57,407 nucleotides of DNA from an uncultured Verrucomicrobiota bacterium (GCA_913058185.1 CAJXQX010000017.1:1-57407), one strand, 5' to 3'. Counted from the stretch's first letter, positions 1-10,034 are shown. Numbers and translations are program-made. Notes: generated by a model not told the origin, from the letters alone.

Positions 1-1
1 C

Positions 2-250
2 AATCCCATGGATGATTTTTGGGAACTTGAATGGCAGAAACATATGCTCGATACCGCCATGGAGCGGTTGGCTCGCCGGGTCCCTCCCAAACACTTTCAA
101 GCTTTCGAGCTTCACGCCCGCCAAGGTCAACCAGTGGCTCAAATCGCCGCCGATCTCGGCATCAACCGCCCCACCGTTTACCTCATCGCGCATCGGCTCA
201 AAAAACAGCTGCGGCACGAAGTGGAGCGCCTGCGAGAATACCATAATTGA
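2..250 (+). CDS. RNA polymerase ECF-type sigma factor, C-terminal part (5' end outside window)
   Basis: The reading frame is open from the first bases of the window, so the gene starts upstream; the ATG at 8 is probably internal. The visible 80 residues look like the end of an ECF/SigZ-like sigma factor: a helix with paired Arg residues, then a region 4 helix-turn-helix (roughly residues 29-70, with the QPVAQIAADLGINRPTVYL segment contacting the -35 element). It lies 51 bp upstream of a membrane-bound Ser/Thr kinase in the same orientation, a pairing common in Planctomycetes and Verrucomicrobia, where the two are thought to form a signalling unit. The family call rests on the HTH only. Confidence 0.7.
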   Translation, partial: NPMDDFWELEWQKHMLDTAMERLARRVPPKHFQAFELHARQGQPVAQIAADLGINRPTVYLIAHRLKKQLRHEVERLREYHN

Positions 251-301
251 AAAGAGCGGACTAGGTCCATTTGACATTGGACCCGGCGGCTAATCCTTGG
301 C

Positions 302-3295
302 TTGCTGGCGTTTGTGCCGACGGAGGATTCCAACCCACCCCCCGTTCCCGACTACGAGTTGCTACGACTCGTCGGGCGCGGTAGTTATGGTGATGTCTGG
401 TTAGCTCGTGGTGCGACCGGTCTCTACTTCGCCGTCAAGGTCGTCTGGCGGGATCGTTTTAACGATATAGGCCCCTACGAACGCGAATTTCGAGGGCTCA
501 GTGATTTCATGCGCCTCACGGGCGGGGAAGCCCGCCAACTCGCCCTCCTCCATGTAGGACGCAACGACGAGGATGGGTTCTTCTTCTATGTGATGGAGCT
601 GGCGGACGATGTGGTGACCGGCCGTCACATTGACCCCTCCTGTTACGCTCCTCTTACCCTCAAAGATCTCCGGGCGAACGAATCGTTTTTGCCGGTGGCC
701 GAGACTCTCCGTCATGGGATCGACTTGGCTCAGGGGCTCACCGAACTTCATACCGCCGGCTTGATTCATCGCGATATCAAACCCTCCAACATCATTCTCG
801 TGGGAGGACGGCCCAAGCTCGCCGACATTGGGTTGGTTAGTGAAGAGTCCGAGGCCATGTCGTTCGTCGGCACCGAGGGATTCGTTCCTCCGGAAGGCCC
901 CGGCACCGCCGCCGCCGACATCTTCAGTCTCGGCAAAGTGCTCTACGAGGTCACGACTGGCTGCGATCGCAATGACTTCCCTCGATTGCCCGCCGACTTC
1001 GGTGAGCGTGAAGACCGGCCCGAACTACTCGAGCTCAACGAGGTCATCATCAAAGCCTGCGCGGGGCATCCCGCAGATCGATACGCCGATGCCGCATCAT
1101 TGCTGGCCGAGCTCAAGCTGCTCGAATCCGGCAAGTCCGTTCGTCGGCTGCGATTCGCCGAGGCGGGTCTAGCAAGAGCGCGCAAATGGATTCTGCTGGT
1201 CGCGACCATCGCCATCATTGCCGGCGCTGGTGTCTTCGCCGAACGCCGTCGGGCCAATCTTGAATCCGCCGGTCGTCGCGCTGCTGAGACAGAACCCGCC
1301 GAACTCACCCGCCGCACGCTCTACGATGCGAGTCTCGCCAACGCACAGCGAGCGCTGGAAATCGGCAATTACGGAGTAGCGCGCACCTCGCTCGGACGTG
1401 CATTTCCGCAACCCGGCGATCCCGACCTACGCCGCTTCGAGTGGCATGCACTCTACCGCGAAGCGCAAGGAGACCCAGCTGAGATCATCCGAAAATCTGG
1501 GGACAATGTCACCCGAATCGAAGCATCCCCCGATGGGCGTTGGATCGCGGTTGATAACCTCTCTCCCTCCATCGAAATTTATGATCAACAATCGGGTGCA
1601 TACGTCAAAACCCTGCAAGGCATCCACCGCATTGCGGGATTCTCTCCAGACGCCACCCGGCTCATTGGCACGACACCCGACTACGGAATCGAAACATGGT
1701 CGATCGAAGAAGGGACCCCAGACTCCCTGCCAGCGAAACCCGGGATAAACCGTCCGTTGCAGGTCCACCCCGAACTTCCCCACATCCTATATTTTGAAGA
1801 CGGACCAGGCGACGAAGATCACCGCCTGGGAATCTGGAACTACAAGACGGGTGAAGGCATCGTGGTTTGGCCAATTCCTAAATACGAAGACGATGGGCTG
1901 AGCACATTTATAGGCGCTTCATCGACTCCTACGCTTTCGCAAGTAACATTGGTCACCATTTCGAATTTGAGTGGAAACCGCACCGAACACCTTCGAGTGA
2001 TTGATATGGAGTCCGGTGCGGTCATTGCATCCGAATCAACGTCCGTCGTGGGACCTTCCGCGATATTTCCGAATGGAGAATACTGCCTGAGTAGAACCGG
2101 GACACTTAAAATTACTTCCGTCTCTCCTTCGAATAGTCCCGCGAGAATACTTCCATTTGATGTCTTCACTGACCGAATAATTTTTCATCGAAACGGCGAA
2201 GAGTTTCTGATCGGAGCGGCGAATAATAGATTGGCTTTAATCGACTCCGATTCGGGTAATCTCATCCGCGAATTCGAGGGAACCGGGAATCAAATCACGG
2301 CCTTCAACTATTCCTCTGACTACAATCAGATCTGGTCAGCGGACCGGAGCGGTGAGATTCGACGATGGGACCGTCATGCCAAGAAAGCACCTCCAGTTAT
2401 AACAACCGTGAACATGCCTTCAGAAAGCCGAATGTTCCAACTCGAGATCAGCAAGAATTCGACGCGGCTTGCGACTGTGAACACGGCGTGGGTTCTTACT
2501 ATTTTGGGTTTAAACGATCTCAAGGTCCTCTGGCGAAAAGAAGAGGTTTTCGCGATCAGTCAATTCGGAGACGATAGCCTGATCGCGCTGACCAGCGACG
2601 GAGAGCTCATACAATATTCAACTAGGCACGGAAGGGAACTAGGTTCTCTCGATCTCTTTGGCCCGAATATTGCCATTAAGTCCAGCGTCACATCGGCAAA
2701 CGAGGAACTACTCCTCGCATTTTCAGAAACCGACGAAGCGGTGCTGTGGGACCTAAAATCCTCACAACAAATCGCACGCTACCCGGTCGATCGCCTGCAG
2801 CGGAGCCACGGAAAATTTTTGGGCATGGTAATGACAAACGAAGGGGTGGTGCTCAGCTGTGATATTCGTCAACAACTGATGGTCTGGGATGGACGAGATG
2901 GATCCGTTCAAAAAGTCATTTCAACCCCCAACCGACCGGGTCGAATCGAATTATCTGCGTAAGGAGATTATGTTATCGCATCGAGCGGTGAAGCACCACC
3001 ACGTGTTCTGAGATTTCCGTCCCTCGATCCGGTCATGACAATCGACGACGGACGTCGTAATGGTGTCGATTACGCGTTTAATCCGACCGAACCAACGGTG
3101 GTGACTCAATTCATGCGTGGAAGTCTCAATTCACTGAATCTCGAAACGGGTCACCGGAGCACACCATTGGAGATTACTGCTGTGCTAGGAGATTCCGACC
3201 TTGACGCGATGGTCTCGCAAATAGCCTTTTCTCCAGATGGGAAAACCTTGGCCACCGCCGACCATCTGGGCCGAATTCGAGTCTGGCGACGTTGA
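302..3295 (+). pseudogene. Ser/Thr protein kinase with membrane anchor and WD40-like C-terminal propeller, interrupted by an in-frame TAA
   Basis: The kinase domain spans residues about 18-275: glycine-rich loop GRGSYGDV, ATP-binding Lys46, catalytic HRDIKPSN with Asp158, and a DIG triplet (175-177) in place of DFG. A single transmembrane helix follows at about 295-313. The remaining 680 residues contain repeats of the form xSPDGxxI/A with WD-type strands, presumably a periplasmic beta-propeller sensor. The frame stops at TAA 2960-2962 but continues in the same frame to TGA 3295, including a typical final blade (FSPDGKTLATADHLGRIRVW). The intact product would be about 997 residues. The start is TTG 302; GTG 314 is the alternative. 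Either a damaged gene or a base error; the truncated 886-residue form would still contain the full kinase. Confidence 0.85.
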
Positions 3296-3303
3296 GCGTA
3301 GGG

Positions 3304-3336
3304 CCAAAAAAGACCGGCGTGGAAAACACGCCGGTC
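3304..3336 (-). terminator. Rho-independent terminator for the 3367-3837 minus-strand gene
   Basis: A perfect 10-bp stem (3312-3321 with 3327-3336) encloses a 5-nt loop and is followed, on the minus strand, by a run of T residues (the A run at 3306-3311 on the plus strand). The orientation fits the minus-strand gene just to its right and confirms that this gene is real. It may also help to end kinase transcription from the other side, but that side lacks a T tract. Confidence 0.85.
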
Positions 3337-3366
3337 AGCAATCCTGAGATACGAATCCTAGGAGAT

Positions 3367-3837
3367 TCAGTGGTGACTATTTCCACCGGGGTATGGTGGA
3401 GGAGGGGGCTGGCTACCTGGACTACCATCACCCATCCGCATGGCTCCACCGGACTCGACTTCAGCACCTGAGCCGACGCCCTTTGGGCACACTTTCAAGG
3501 TGCAGGTCTCGGACGCGTATACCAAATCAGCACCGCTACCGGACCCCGGGAGCATCACCGGTGCATCAACCCGAAGCGGCGTGCCATCAAGACTGGCCTC
3601 ACCGCTCAGCAGAGTGACTTCGACCGGAGTGTCGGTGCCTTGGGCGCCAATCCCCACCATTGAAACTGCGGTCGAGCCGGTTCCACCACCCGGCAATGTG
3701 GTGAAATAAGTAGTGGGCGTTTTCTTGCTAGCATGTTCCGGGCGAAAGCCTTGCCAGGTGACACGCATGTCATTGTCGAGCAGGACGTCGATGCTCGTTA
3801 CTTGGACAAGCTTTTAATTCTTAGTTACTTCACTCAT
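3367..3837 (-). pseudogene. Hypothetical proline/glycine-rich-tailed protein, stop codon at codon 8
   Basis: I do not recognise a family. The long open part (from an ATG at 3768) encodes beta-strand-rich sequence with two Cys near residue 90 and a tail rich in Gly and Pro ending in His-His. The frame extends upstream without interruption to a TAA at 3814-3816, and seven codons further to an ATG at 3837; the segment between (reading KLVQVTSIDVLLDNDMRVTW) is ordinary coding sequence, so the true start is probably 3837 with a nonsense change at codon 8. A strong terminator lies just downstream. There is no signal peptide. If the stop is real, translation could restart at 3768. Confidence 0.6.
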
Positions 3838-4090
3838 GAGTCGATTTTGAGGGGGGTTATCAGATTAGGGCGGCTGCAGAGCACAACCGCTACCTGTGAA
3901 ACGAACAAAATACGCGGTTCTTTCGACGAATTTAGGGGGGGTTGCGATCACGCGGTCTCTCAGCACGGTGAAATTTCTTGTAACCCCTCGCGGGGACCGC
4001 AGTTCCTCCTGCCAACCAACCTGAAATGCCAATTTTTTCGTGCCCGTTTTCGCTCCACAAATGACCTTAGCCTCTGCGCCTTCCGACGCT

Positions 4091-4685
4091 ATGCTATCGC
4101 CTTCTGAACCCATGGAAGAGACCAGCGATCACGATCTGATGCTAGCGGTGCGCGCCGGCGAACTCGGCCGCCTCGGCGATCTGTTCGAACGCCACCACCG
4201 CCAACTCTACGGCTTTCTCGCTCGCTCAATCGGGCAACCGCGACGCCGCCGAAGACCTCGTGCAGATCGTCTTCCAACGGACCCTCAAATACCGCCACAC
4301 CTACCGTGACGAAGGTAAATTCTCGGCCTGGCTTTACCATATCGCTCGACGGGTGGCGGCCGATCACTACCGCCGCTCAGTCCGCCAACCCACCCCAACC
4401 GATCCCGCCGATTTTGATCGAGTATCCGATGAGGTCACCGCGTCCGCCGGCGAGTCAGCCGCGAAACGCGACGACCTCGCCATCATGCAAACCGCCCTCG
4501 AGGAACTTCCTCTCGAACAGCGCGAGATCCTCGTTCTCCACCGCTTCCAGCACCTGCCTCACCAGCAGATCGCCAAGCTCCTCAACATCTCTACCGGCGC
4601 CGCCAAAGTCCGCGTCCATCGCGCCCTCGCGGCACTGCGCGACCGCTTCTTCAAACTCTCCCACCGCCCTTCTCCCCAGGCCTAA
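4091..4685 (+). pseudogene. ECF RNA polymerase sigma factor, frameshifted
   Basis: Region 2 begins in one frame (ETSDHDLMLAVRAGELGRLG, then LFERHHRQLYGFLARS) and continues in another as SGNRDAAEDLVQIVF, the hallmark of ECF region 2, followed by region 4 with LPLEQREILVLHRFQ and an HTH near KLLNISTGAAKVRVHRAL. The switch lies close to 4215-4222; removing one A there restores a single frame of about 198 residues. The downstream neighbours (zinc-finger anti-sigma, DUF4097) form a typical sigma operon. The start is uncertain: ATG 4061, 4091 and 4112 are all possible, 4091 chosen because the upstream residues look non-conserved. Either an indel error or a genuine loss of function. Confidence 0.85.
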
Positions 4686-4699
4686 ATCCATTTTCCACC

Positions 4700-5542
4700 A
4701 TGAACTGCCAACGCATTCAGGATTCCTTCATCGACTACCAATCCGGCACCCTACCCGCGCACCAAGCGAACGCGGTAACCGCGCATCTCAAGACCTGTCT
4801 GGATTGCCAACGCGAATGGGCCGGCCTGCAGCAGGCCCTGCTCACGCTCGACAAACTCCCTCTCCCTGAACCGTCCCCCCGCCTGCAAGCCAACTTCCAG
4901 ATCTGGCTCGACGAAGCTCAGGCCGAGCTCGACTCCCCAAGTCCATTCGCCCTCGCCCGCAGTCGTATCGACTCGTTCTTTGCCGCGCTGCTGCCGAGCC
5001 GTCCCGCCCTACAGTTTGCGCTCACCCTCGCGGTGCTCGTCGCCGGAGTTGCCCTCGGCACGCGTCTTCTCCCCGAGGCTCAACCCGCCGCCGTCATCAC
5101 TCAGCCGGATCCGGGCACCCAACAGGAGCTCGCGGATCTGCGCGCTCAAGTCGAGTCGATGAACCGCGTAGTCAGCACCCACCTTCTCACTCAACCCGCG
5201 TCCGCCCGTCTCCAAAGCGTGATCGCTGCGTTCGATGAAACTGAGATCAACGACCGCACCCTTGCGCGCCTGCTCAACACCCTCGCTTTCGATCCGAGTG
5301 TCAACGTGCGTCTCACCGCCTTGGAAGCACTCTACGCTCACGTCGATCTCGCGCCTATCCGCGCCGGTGTCATGAACGCCCTGCCCCGTGAATCCTCCCC
5401 TCTGGTGCAGGTCGCCATGATCGACTTTGTCGTCGCCTCTCGGGACGGCGGCGCGGCCGCTACTCTCGACCAAATCACTCAGGCACCGGGCATCGACCCC
5501 GTTGTCCGGGAGGCCGCTTACCGGGGTCTCGCTCAGCTCTAA
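4700..5542 (+). CDS. Anti-sigma factor with putative zinc finger (zf-HC2) and HEAT-like periplasmic domain
   Basis: The N-terminus has the zinc-binding pattern of ZAS anti-sigma factors: Cys3, then HLKTCLDC at about residues 29-36. One transmembrane helix follows at about 106-122 (LQFALTLAVLVAGVALG). The periplasmic part contains a short coiled segment and two or three helical repeats (FDPSVNVRLTALEALYAHV, SPLVQVAMIDFVV) resembling HEAT repeats. It starts 14 bp after the sigma gene, so the two are surely co-transcribed; it is expected to hold the sigma factor at the membrane until a signal releases it. Complete at 280 residues. Confidence 0.85.
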   Translation: MNCQRIQDSFIDYQSGTLPAHQANAVTAHLKTCLDCQREWAGLQQALLTLDKLPLPEPSPRLQANFQIWLDEAQAELDSPSPFALARSRIDSFFAALLPSRPALQFALTLAVLVAGVALGTRLLPEAQPAAVITQPDPGTQQELADLRAQVESMNRVVSTHLLTQPASARLQSVIAAFDETEINDRTLARLLNTLAFDPSVNVRLTALEALYAHVDLAPIRAGVMNALPRESSPLVQVAMIDFVVASRDGGAAATLDQITQAPGIDPVVREAAYRGLAQL

Positions 5543-5592
5543 ATTTTAGTATCAACACTTTAACTACATTTAAACCCTTCCCTCGATTCGTT

Positions 5593-6595
5593 ATGAAAAA
5601 TCTCCGCCAATTCTTCGTCCTACTACTCGGTTGCAGCAGTGTGCTGTTCAGCCGCGCCGACGAAACTACTATTCAGTTCTCCGACCCCACCCAACCCGGT
5701 CACCTCACCGTCAACATTGCTCATGGTGAGCTCACCATCGTGGGTGCCGACGTGGACGAAATCACGGTGAACACCGACGCAAAAGAAAATCCTAATAAGA
5801 AGCCGCGAGCCGACGGCATGCGAGTAATCGGATCCAGCACGTCCTACCTGCTAGAGGAAAAGGAGAACCACGCTGTGCTCGAATATGGCACCGACTCCTG
5901 GGGGCAAAATACCGAATTCAATATCGTGGTGCCCCACGACACCCATCTCGAAATCTCCGTGCGCTTCGGCGGTGAGATCCGAGTCGAGAACATCAGTGGC
6001 GACGTTTCGATCAACGGTCTCAACGGCGAAGTCGATCTGGTCGACCTCAGCGAAGGGGCGCTCATCGAATCCATGAACGGTGAGATCGAGGCTTCGTTCA
6101 CGGCCGTCCATCCCGACCGTCCCCTGTCATTTACATCCATGAACGGTGAAATTGAAATCCATCTCCCTGAAGACGCTGCGGCCAACGTGCGCTTCCGTTC
6201 TCAGAACGGCACCATCATGACCAACTTCGACGAAGGCGCCCTCGTCACCACAACGTCATCCGGCCGGGCGTTCGCTCCAGCCCCCCACGAGGAGATCGTC
6301 GAATTTGCCGAAGAGGCTGTCGAGATGGCGATGGAAATTGCTGAGGAAGTTCGCGAAGCCGTCGTCGAGGCCCGGCCGAAACCGCGACGCAGCTCATCGC
6401 AACGAGAACGATACTCATTGGGCCCCTGAGAGCGACACTCCGCATACTCCTCGTGCCCCGAAGGCTCCCCGCAGTCCCAGCATCCCTTCGATGGCAGGCG
6501 GCAAGGTGATCAGCGGCACGCTAAATGGTGGCGGAGTCGATCTACAGATAGCCACCATGAATGGAGACATCGTGGTCCGGAAGCGGAAAGACTGA
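5593..6595 (+). pseudogene. DUF4097-type secreted adhesin-like repeat protein, frameshifted near its C-terminus
   Basis: A signal peptide (residues 1-22) is followed by the stacked short beta repeats of the DUF4097/DUF4098 fold, with recurring NGEI/NGEV motifs (SINGLNGEVDLVDL, SMNGEIEASF, SMNGEIEIHL, QNGTIMTNF). The frame ends at 6429 in unrelated residues, yet another frame running to 6595 carries the missing final repeat (VISGTLNGGGVDLQIATMNG and a Lys/Arg-rich end). A one-base shift between about 6370 and 6430 separates them. DUF4097 proteins commonly follow sigma/anti-sigma pairs in this phylum. The function is unknown; cell-surface or periplasmic location is inferred. Confidence 0.8.
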
Positions 6596-6609
6596 TCCTT
6601 CCGACTTCC

Positions 6610-8262
6610 TCAGTCTTTCGACTCTTCGGTCGCTTCCGCAGACGCGGGAGCGGCCTTTTTCTTGGTCGTTTTCTTAGCTGCTGTCTTCTTGGGCGTGGTC
6701 TTCTTGGTGGTCGTTTTACGCTTCGGTTTGGCCTTCGCGTTCAACCACAAGGTATCGTCCTTGGCGTTGCGATTAAGCCATAAGATTTCGTCGCCGAGTT
6801 CAATAAACGTAGGCTTTTCATCGGCATCTTCCGGGATATCGAGTCCGGCTTTCACCAATACTTCGAATATTTCGAGGGCCGGCTTGCCCAACGCGTCAGA
6901 CAGGGTTCCGATTTCAGCCGAAGCTCCGATGCCGCGTGACTTTGGTTTGAGCAACAAACGCAGCGCGGGCACCGCATTGGGTCCCGGAGCGAAGGTGATC
7001 TCGCCGCCATTTTCCGGCACGGATTTCTCGTCCTTGGCTGAAGTGTCTTTAACCGCTGGCTCTTCGCCATCGGCAGCTCGCTCATCCGAATCTTGCGACT
7101 TCTTTGAAGCTTTATCCTGATCGCGGCAATTGATCCAAACGCCACCGCGGCCGTCCTGCTTGAGCCAAAAGAGCAGACCATCTGCTTCGACAAAACTCGG
7201 CTTCGCTTCCTTGTCCTCGGGCGCCACCAGATCGATCGCCTTCAGCGCCTCGATCAAGGTCTCTTCGGAATGTTTGAGAGCTCTGGCGAGAAACGAAATC
7301 GTGCCCGACATGCCAGGACCACGACGGTTACGGCGCATCTTGGGTTTGAAGACATCCAGCAGAGCTAGACCTTCGGGTAACGGATCGCCTGGCTTCGCCG
7401 CTTCCGCATCTTCCTCAGCTCTGCGCGCAGCTCGTTCTTCGGACTTCTTTTTCTTATCGGTCAGTTCCGCTTGGTGCTCGGAACGAACGTCATCCGCCGA
7501 GGGATCGTCGGCCTCAACCTTCTTGAGCTTAGTCGTCTTGAATTTCGCCCGCGGCTTTTCGCGCACATTGATGAAGAGCTGACCACGGTTGTTACGATTG
7601 AGCCAAAACAGGTCGCCTTCGAAATCGAAATACTCCGGTAACTCCTCGTCGGTTTCCGGGACGACTAGGCCACACTCGACGAGCGCTCCCATAACGTCTT
7701 CCGGTTCCTGATCCCAGCGTTTGGCCAAATAGTCCAAGGCGGCGGCTTCGCCCGGTCCCCGTTGGTTGCGACGCACGTGCGGTTTGATCGCGTCGAGCAA
7801 AGTCGGGAGGTCATCCTCCATGTCGAGGTCGTCCCAATCGTCGAGTCCGATCCCCTCGGCCTCGTCGGCGAGCGCTTCGGGATCATCGTCACGTTCGGTG
7901 TCGCGCAAGGTGCGTAAACCATCCGGAGTGCCGCCTTCTTTGGCGGCGACGGCCTGTTCACGTTCGGCATCCACCTCTTGGTTGGCTTTCTCGATGCGTT
8001 CTTCGGCGAGCCGATGCTCCTCCTCGCGCTTCTTGCGCTCGTCAGCCTTGGCTTGCGCGGCTGATTCCGCCTCAAGGGTCCAGTCACGCTGTGAACCGCG
8101 TCGGGCCAGACCGTTAAAAGCCAACGGATTGTCGGGGGTCGCCCGATAATCGATGATCTCCCATTCGTCCGTGCCTAATTCGTTTAAAAAATTCTCCAGC
8201 AGTTGTGGACTAGCGAAGCCCCCCTTACCGCTGCTAATTACTTTGTATTCCCAGATAGCCAT
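6610..8262 (-). CDS. Multi-repeat protein with DUF4177-like N-terminus and lysine/alanine-rich histone-H1-like tail
   Basis: Residues 1-45 resemble DUF4177 (WEYKVISSGKGGF.. DEWEIIDY). An acidic, highly charged coiled-coil-prone linker follows (about 65-150). Then come three copies of a domain of about 85 residues (near 150-240, 300-385, 428-512), each opening with LLD.. KP..RRN.RGPG and closing with a WLN/WIN strand pair (FWLNRNNRGQLFINVREK, FWLKQDGRGGVWINCRDQ, LWLNRNAKDDTLWLNAKAK). The last 39 residues are almost all Lys, Thr, Ala and Pro, like bacterial H1-type DNA-binding tails. I infer a nucleic-acid-binding role; no catalytic motif is visible. ATG at 8262; converges with the DUF4097 gene. 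Confidence 0.85.
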   Translation of the reverse strand: MAIWEYKVISSGKGGFASPQLLENFLNELGTDEWEIIDYRATPDNPLAFNGLARRGSQRDWTLEAESAAQAKADERKKREEEHRLAEERIEKANQEVDAEREQAVAAKEGGTPDGLRTLRDTERDDDPEALADEAEGIGLDDWDDLDMEDDLPTLLDAIKPHVRRNQRGPGEAAALDYLAKRWDQEPEDVMGALVECGLVVPETDEELPEYFDFEGDLFWLNRNNRGQLFINVREKPRAKFKTTKLKKVEADDPSADDVRSEHQAELTDKKKKSEERAARRAEEDAEAAKPGDPLPEGLALLDVFKPKMRRNRRGPGMSGTISFLARALKHSEETLIEALKAIDLVAPEDKEAKPSFVEADGLLFWLKQDGRGGVWINCRDQDKASKKSQDSDERAADGEEPAVKDTSAKDEKSVPENGGEITFAPGPNAVPALRLLLKPKSRGIGASAEIGTLSDALGKPALEIFEVLVKAGLDIPEDADEKPTFIELGDEILWLNRNAKDDTLWLNAKAKPKRKTTTKKTTPKKTAAKKTTKKKAAPASAEATEESKD

Positions 8263-8442
8263 AATTGCTTGTTGTCAAAAAAAGCGTACCACCCCTCCCA
8301 GATCACCTTCTCCCTGCCGAGACTATTCGTGGTCCCACACCCAATTCCCTCCCCTAACGCCCCAAGCAGAAGTTTAACCAATATGGTTAAAGTGAGCAGG
8401 GAACGGCTCGCCATCTCAACCGGAGATTGTTTTTGATCGGGC

Positions 8443-8739
8443 ATGACACCCGGAGCGAAGATCGAGGTCGAAAACGTGAATGTGCCGGGGCATACGACCC
8501 GGGTAGATGCCGCAAAATACGCTGAAATGAAGCGAGTATTGCTCAAAGTCCTCCCGAAGAAGTCCCCTAGATTGACTCAAAACGAGGTAATCGAAGCCGT
8601 GAAACCGTTGTTGGCGGACGCGTTATTCCCCGGCGGAAGCACGGCAGGTTGGTGGTTCAAGTGCGTGCAACTCGACCTCGAGGCCAAAGGTAAACTCACC
8701 CGCGAACCCACCAAACCCCTCCGCTGGCACCGGAAATAA
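8443..8739 (+). CDS. Small conserved protein of the DUF6958 type
   Basis: 98 residues, no signal peptide or membrane segment. The order of conserved blocks (EVENVNVPG at the start, VDAAKYAEM, the hydrophobic LTQNEVIEAV helix, LFPGG followed by GWWFKCVQLDLEAKG, and the end TREPTKPLRWHR) matches a family of uncharacterised proteins found across proteobacteria and Verrucomicrobia. The helical part with a final WH-like wing suggests a winged-helix fold, but that is my inference. It stands alone, with a 180-bp intergenic region upstream. Confidence 0.75.
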   Translation: MTPGAKIEVENVNVPGHTTRVDAAKYAEMKRVLLKVLPKKSPRLTQNEVIEAVKPLLADALFPGGSTAGWWFKCVQLDLEAKGKLTREPTKPLRWHRK

Positions 8740-8764
8740 CCCGATCAGCGAAAGGTTCAGGCCC

Positions 8765-9937
8765 TCAACGCCTGCAGACTGTCGCCAAAAACTCGCGCAC
8801 GGCATAGGCGGTGAGTTGGCCACCGGGGGCCGTGAGGTTGTAATCGAAAGCGTGGACCGCCCAGGGGAGCTCGACATAGACGTGTGGCACGCCGGCAGCA
8901 TCGAGTCGCTCCGCCAGTCGTTGGCTATGTTTGACCCAACACAGACTATCGACCGTGCCGTGCATGAGCAGCGTAGGTGGGGTCTGGCCTGACCTGACCA
9001 TACCCTGAGCGCTCGCTGAATCGTAGGCGGTTTGATTGGCCGGAGTCGGAGCACCATCGAGGTATTGGTTCATCAATTTGGTCGAATTCAACACGTCGTC
9101 GGGGCGCGAGATTGACCACACGAAATTCATGTCGTAGGCGCCGTAAAGCCCCACCAGTCCCCGCACGGCCGGATCGGGTGCGCCATAAGCTACCGCCGAA
9201 GCAATCTGAGCGCCAGCCGATCGTCCCATGAGCACTAAGCGGGTCGCATCGATGTGCAGTTCGGAGGCATTGGCCTTGAGCCAGTCGATCGCCAGCAACG
9301 TGTCCTCGCGCTGGGCGGGCCAGGGATATTTCGGCGCCAACCGGTAACTGATCGCCGCAACGTTGTAACCCTCCCCCGCCAACCAGTGATTGAACTCCGT
9401 GAGCTGTTCGCGATCTCCGCTGTCCCAACCCCCGCCGTGCACCACGACGACCACCGGCGCACCTGGTTGCTCGGTCGCGTAGAAATCTAGCTTCAATGCT
9501 TCCGGCCAATCGATCGGCGTAAAGGTATGCGTTTTCACTCGAACAGGCTGCACCGCCGGTAACGGGACCCACAAACGTCTCAAATCCACCACGCGTGAGC
9601 TGGAGGGCTTCGTGTCGAATGCTGATTGAAGTTTTGCGGGCAATCCCTGCCCCACTCGCATCGCAAAGGCTACGGGCGATAAAAAGAACCCCGTCGCCGC
9701 CAACGCCAATACGACCGCGATCCCGGCCGGTCGCCAGTAGGGTTGATCCTCGCCCACCATCACCGCCCCGTAGGCCACGATCACGCAAACCAACACCAGA
9801 GTTACCAAACCCAGATAGTGTCCGAATTCCCCGGCCACGATGGCCGCCTTCCACACCACAGTGTTCCACGCCTTCACCCAAGTGAGCAAAGACAACGCGA
9901 ACAACGCGACCGCGAGGCTGAGAAACATCCAACGCAT
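8765..9937 (-). CDS. Membrane-anchored alpha/beta hydrolase (BD-FAE/esterase-like)
   Basis: The N-terminal third holds three predicted transmembrane helices (about residues 4-22, 40-60 and 72-92). The C-terminal domain is an alpha/beta hydrolase of the acetyl-esterase type: oxyanion motif HGGGWDSG at about residue 170, nucleophile in GRSAG, Asp in HGTVDS and His in WAVHAFDYNL. Complete at 390 residues. The substrate is unknown; the family includes carboxyl and feruloyl esterases acting on short esters. A 396-residue ORF in another frame of the same strand is a shadow and has no recognisable domains. Confidence 0.85.
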   Translation of the reverse strand: MRWMFLSLAVALFALSLLTWVKAWNTVVWKAAIVAGEFGHYLGLVTLVLVCVIVAYGAVMVGEDQPYWRPAGIAVVLALAATGFFLSPVAFAMRVGQGLPAKLQSAFDTKPSSSRVVDLRRLWVPLPAVQPVRVKTHTFTPIDWPEALKLDFYATEQPGAPVVVVVHGGGWDSGDREQLTEFNHWLAGEGYNVAAISYRLAPKYPWPAQREDTLLAIDWLKANASELHIDATRLVLMGRSAGAQIASAVAYGAPDPAVRGLVGLYGAYDMNFVWSISRPDDVLNSTKLMNQYLDGAPTPANQTAYDSASAQGMVRSGQTPPTLLMHGTVDSLCWVKHSQRLAERLDAAGVPHVYVELPWAVHAFDYNLTAPGGQLTAYAVREFLATVCRR

Positions 9938-10034
9938 TCCCGACCACTAAAGCATCCAGCTCGCTCGGTGCAACGCCACACCCGAAACAGGAGCTGACCT
10001 TGCGCTTCAAAATCAACCGACCCAATATCTCCCC

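Noticed and set aside
4200-4260. Programmed ribosomal frameshifting in the sigma factor.
   Set aside because: No slippery heptamer of the X-XXY-YYZ type or A-rich slip site at the join; other unrelated genes show the same kind of break.
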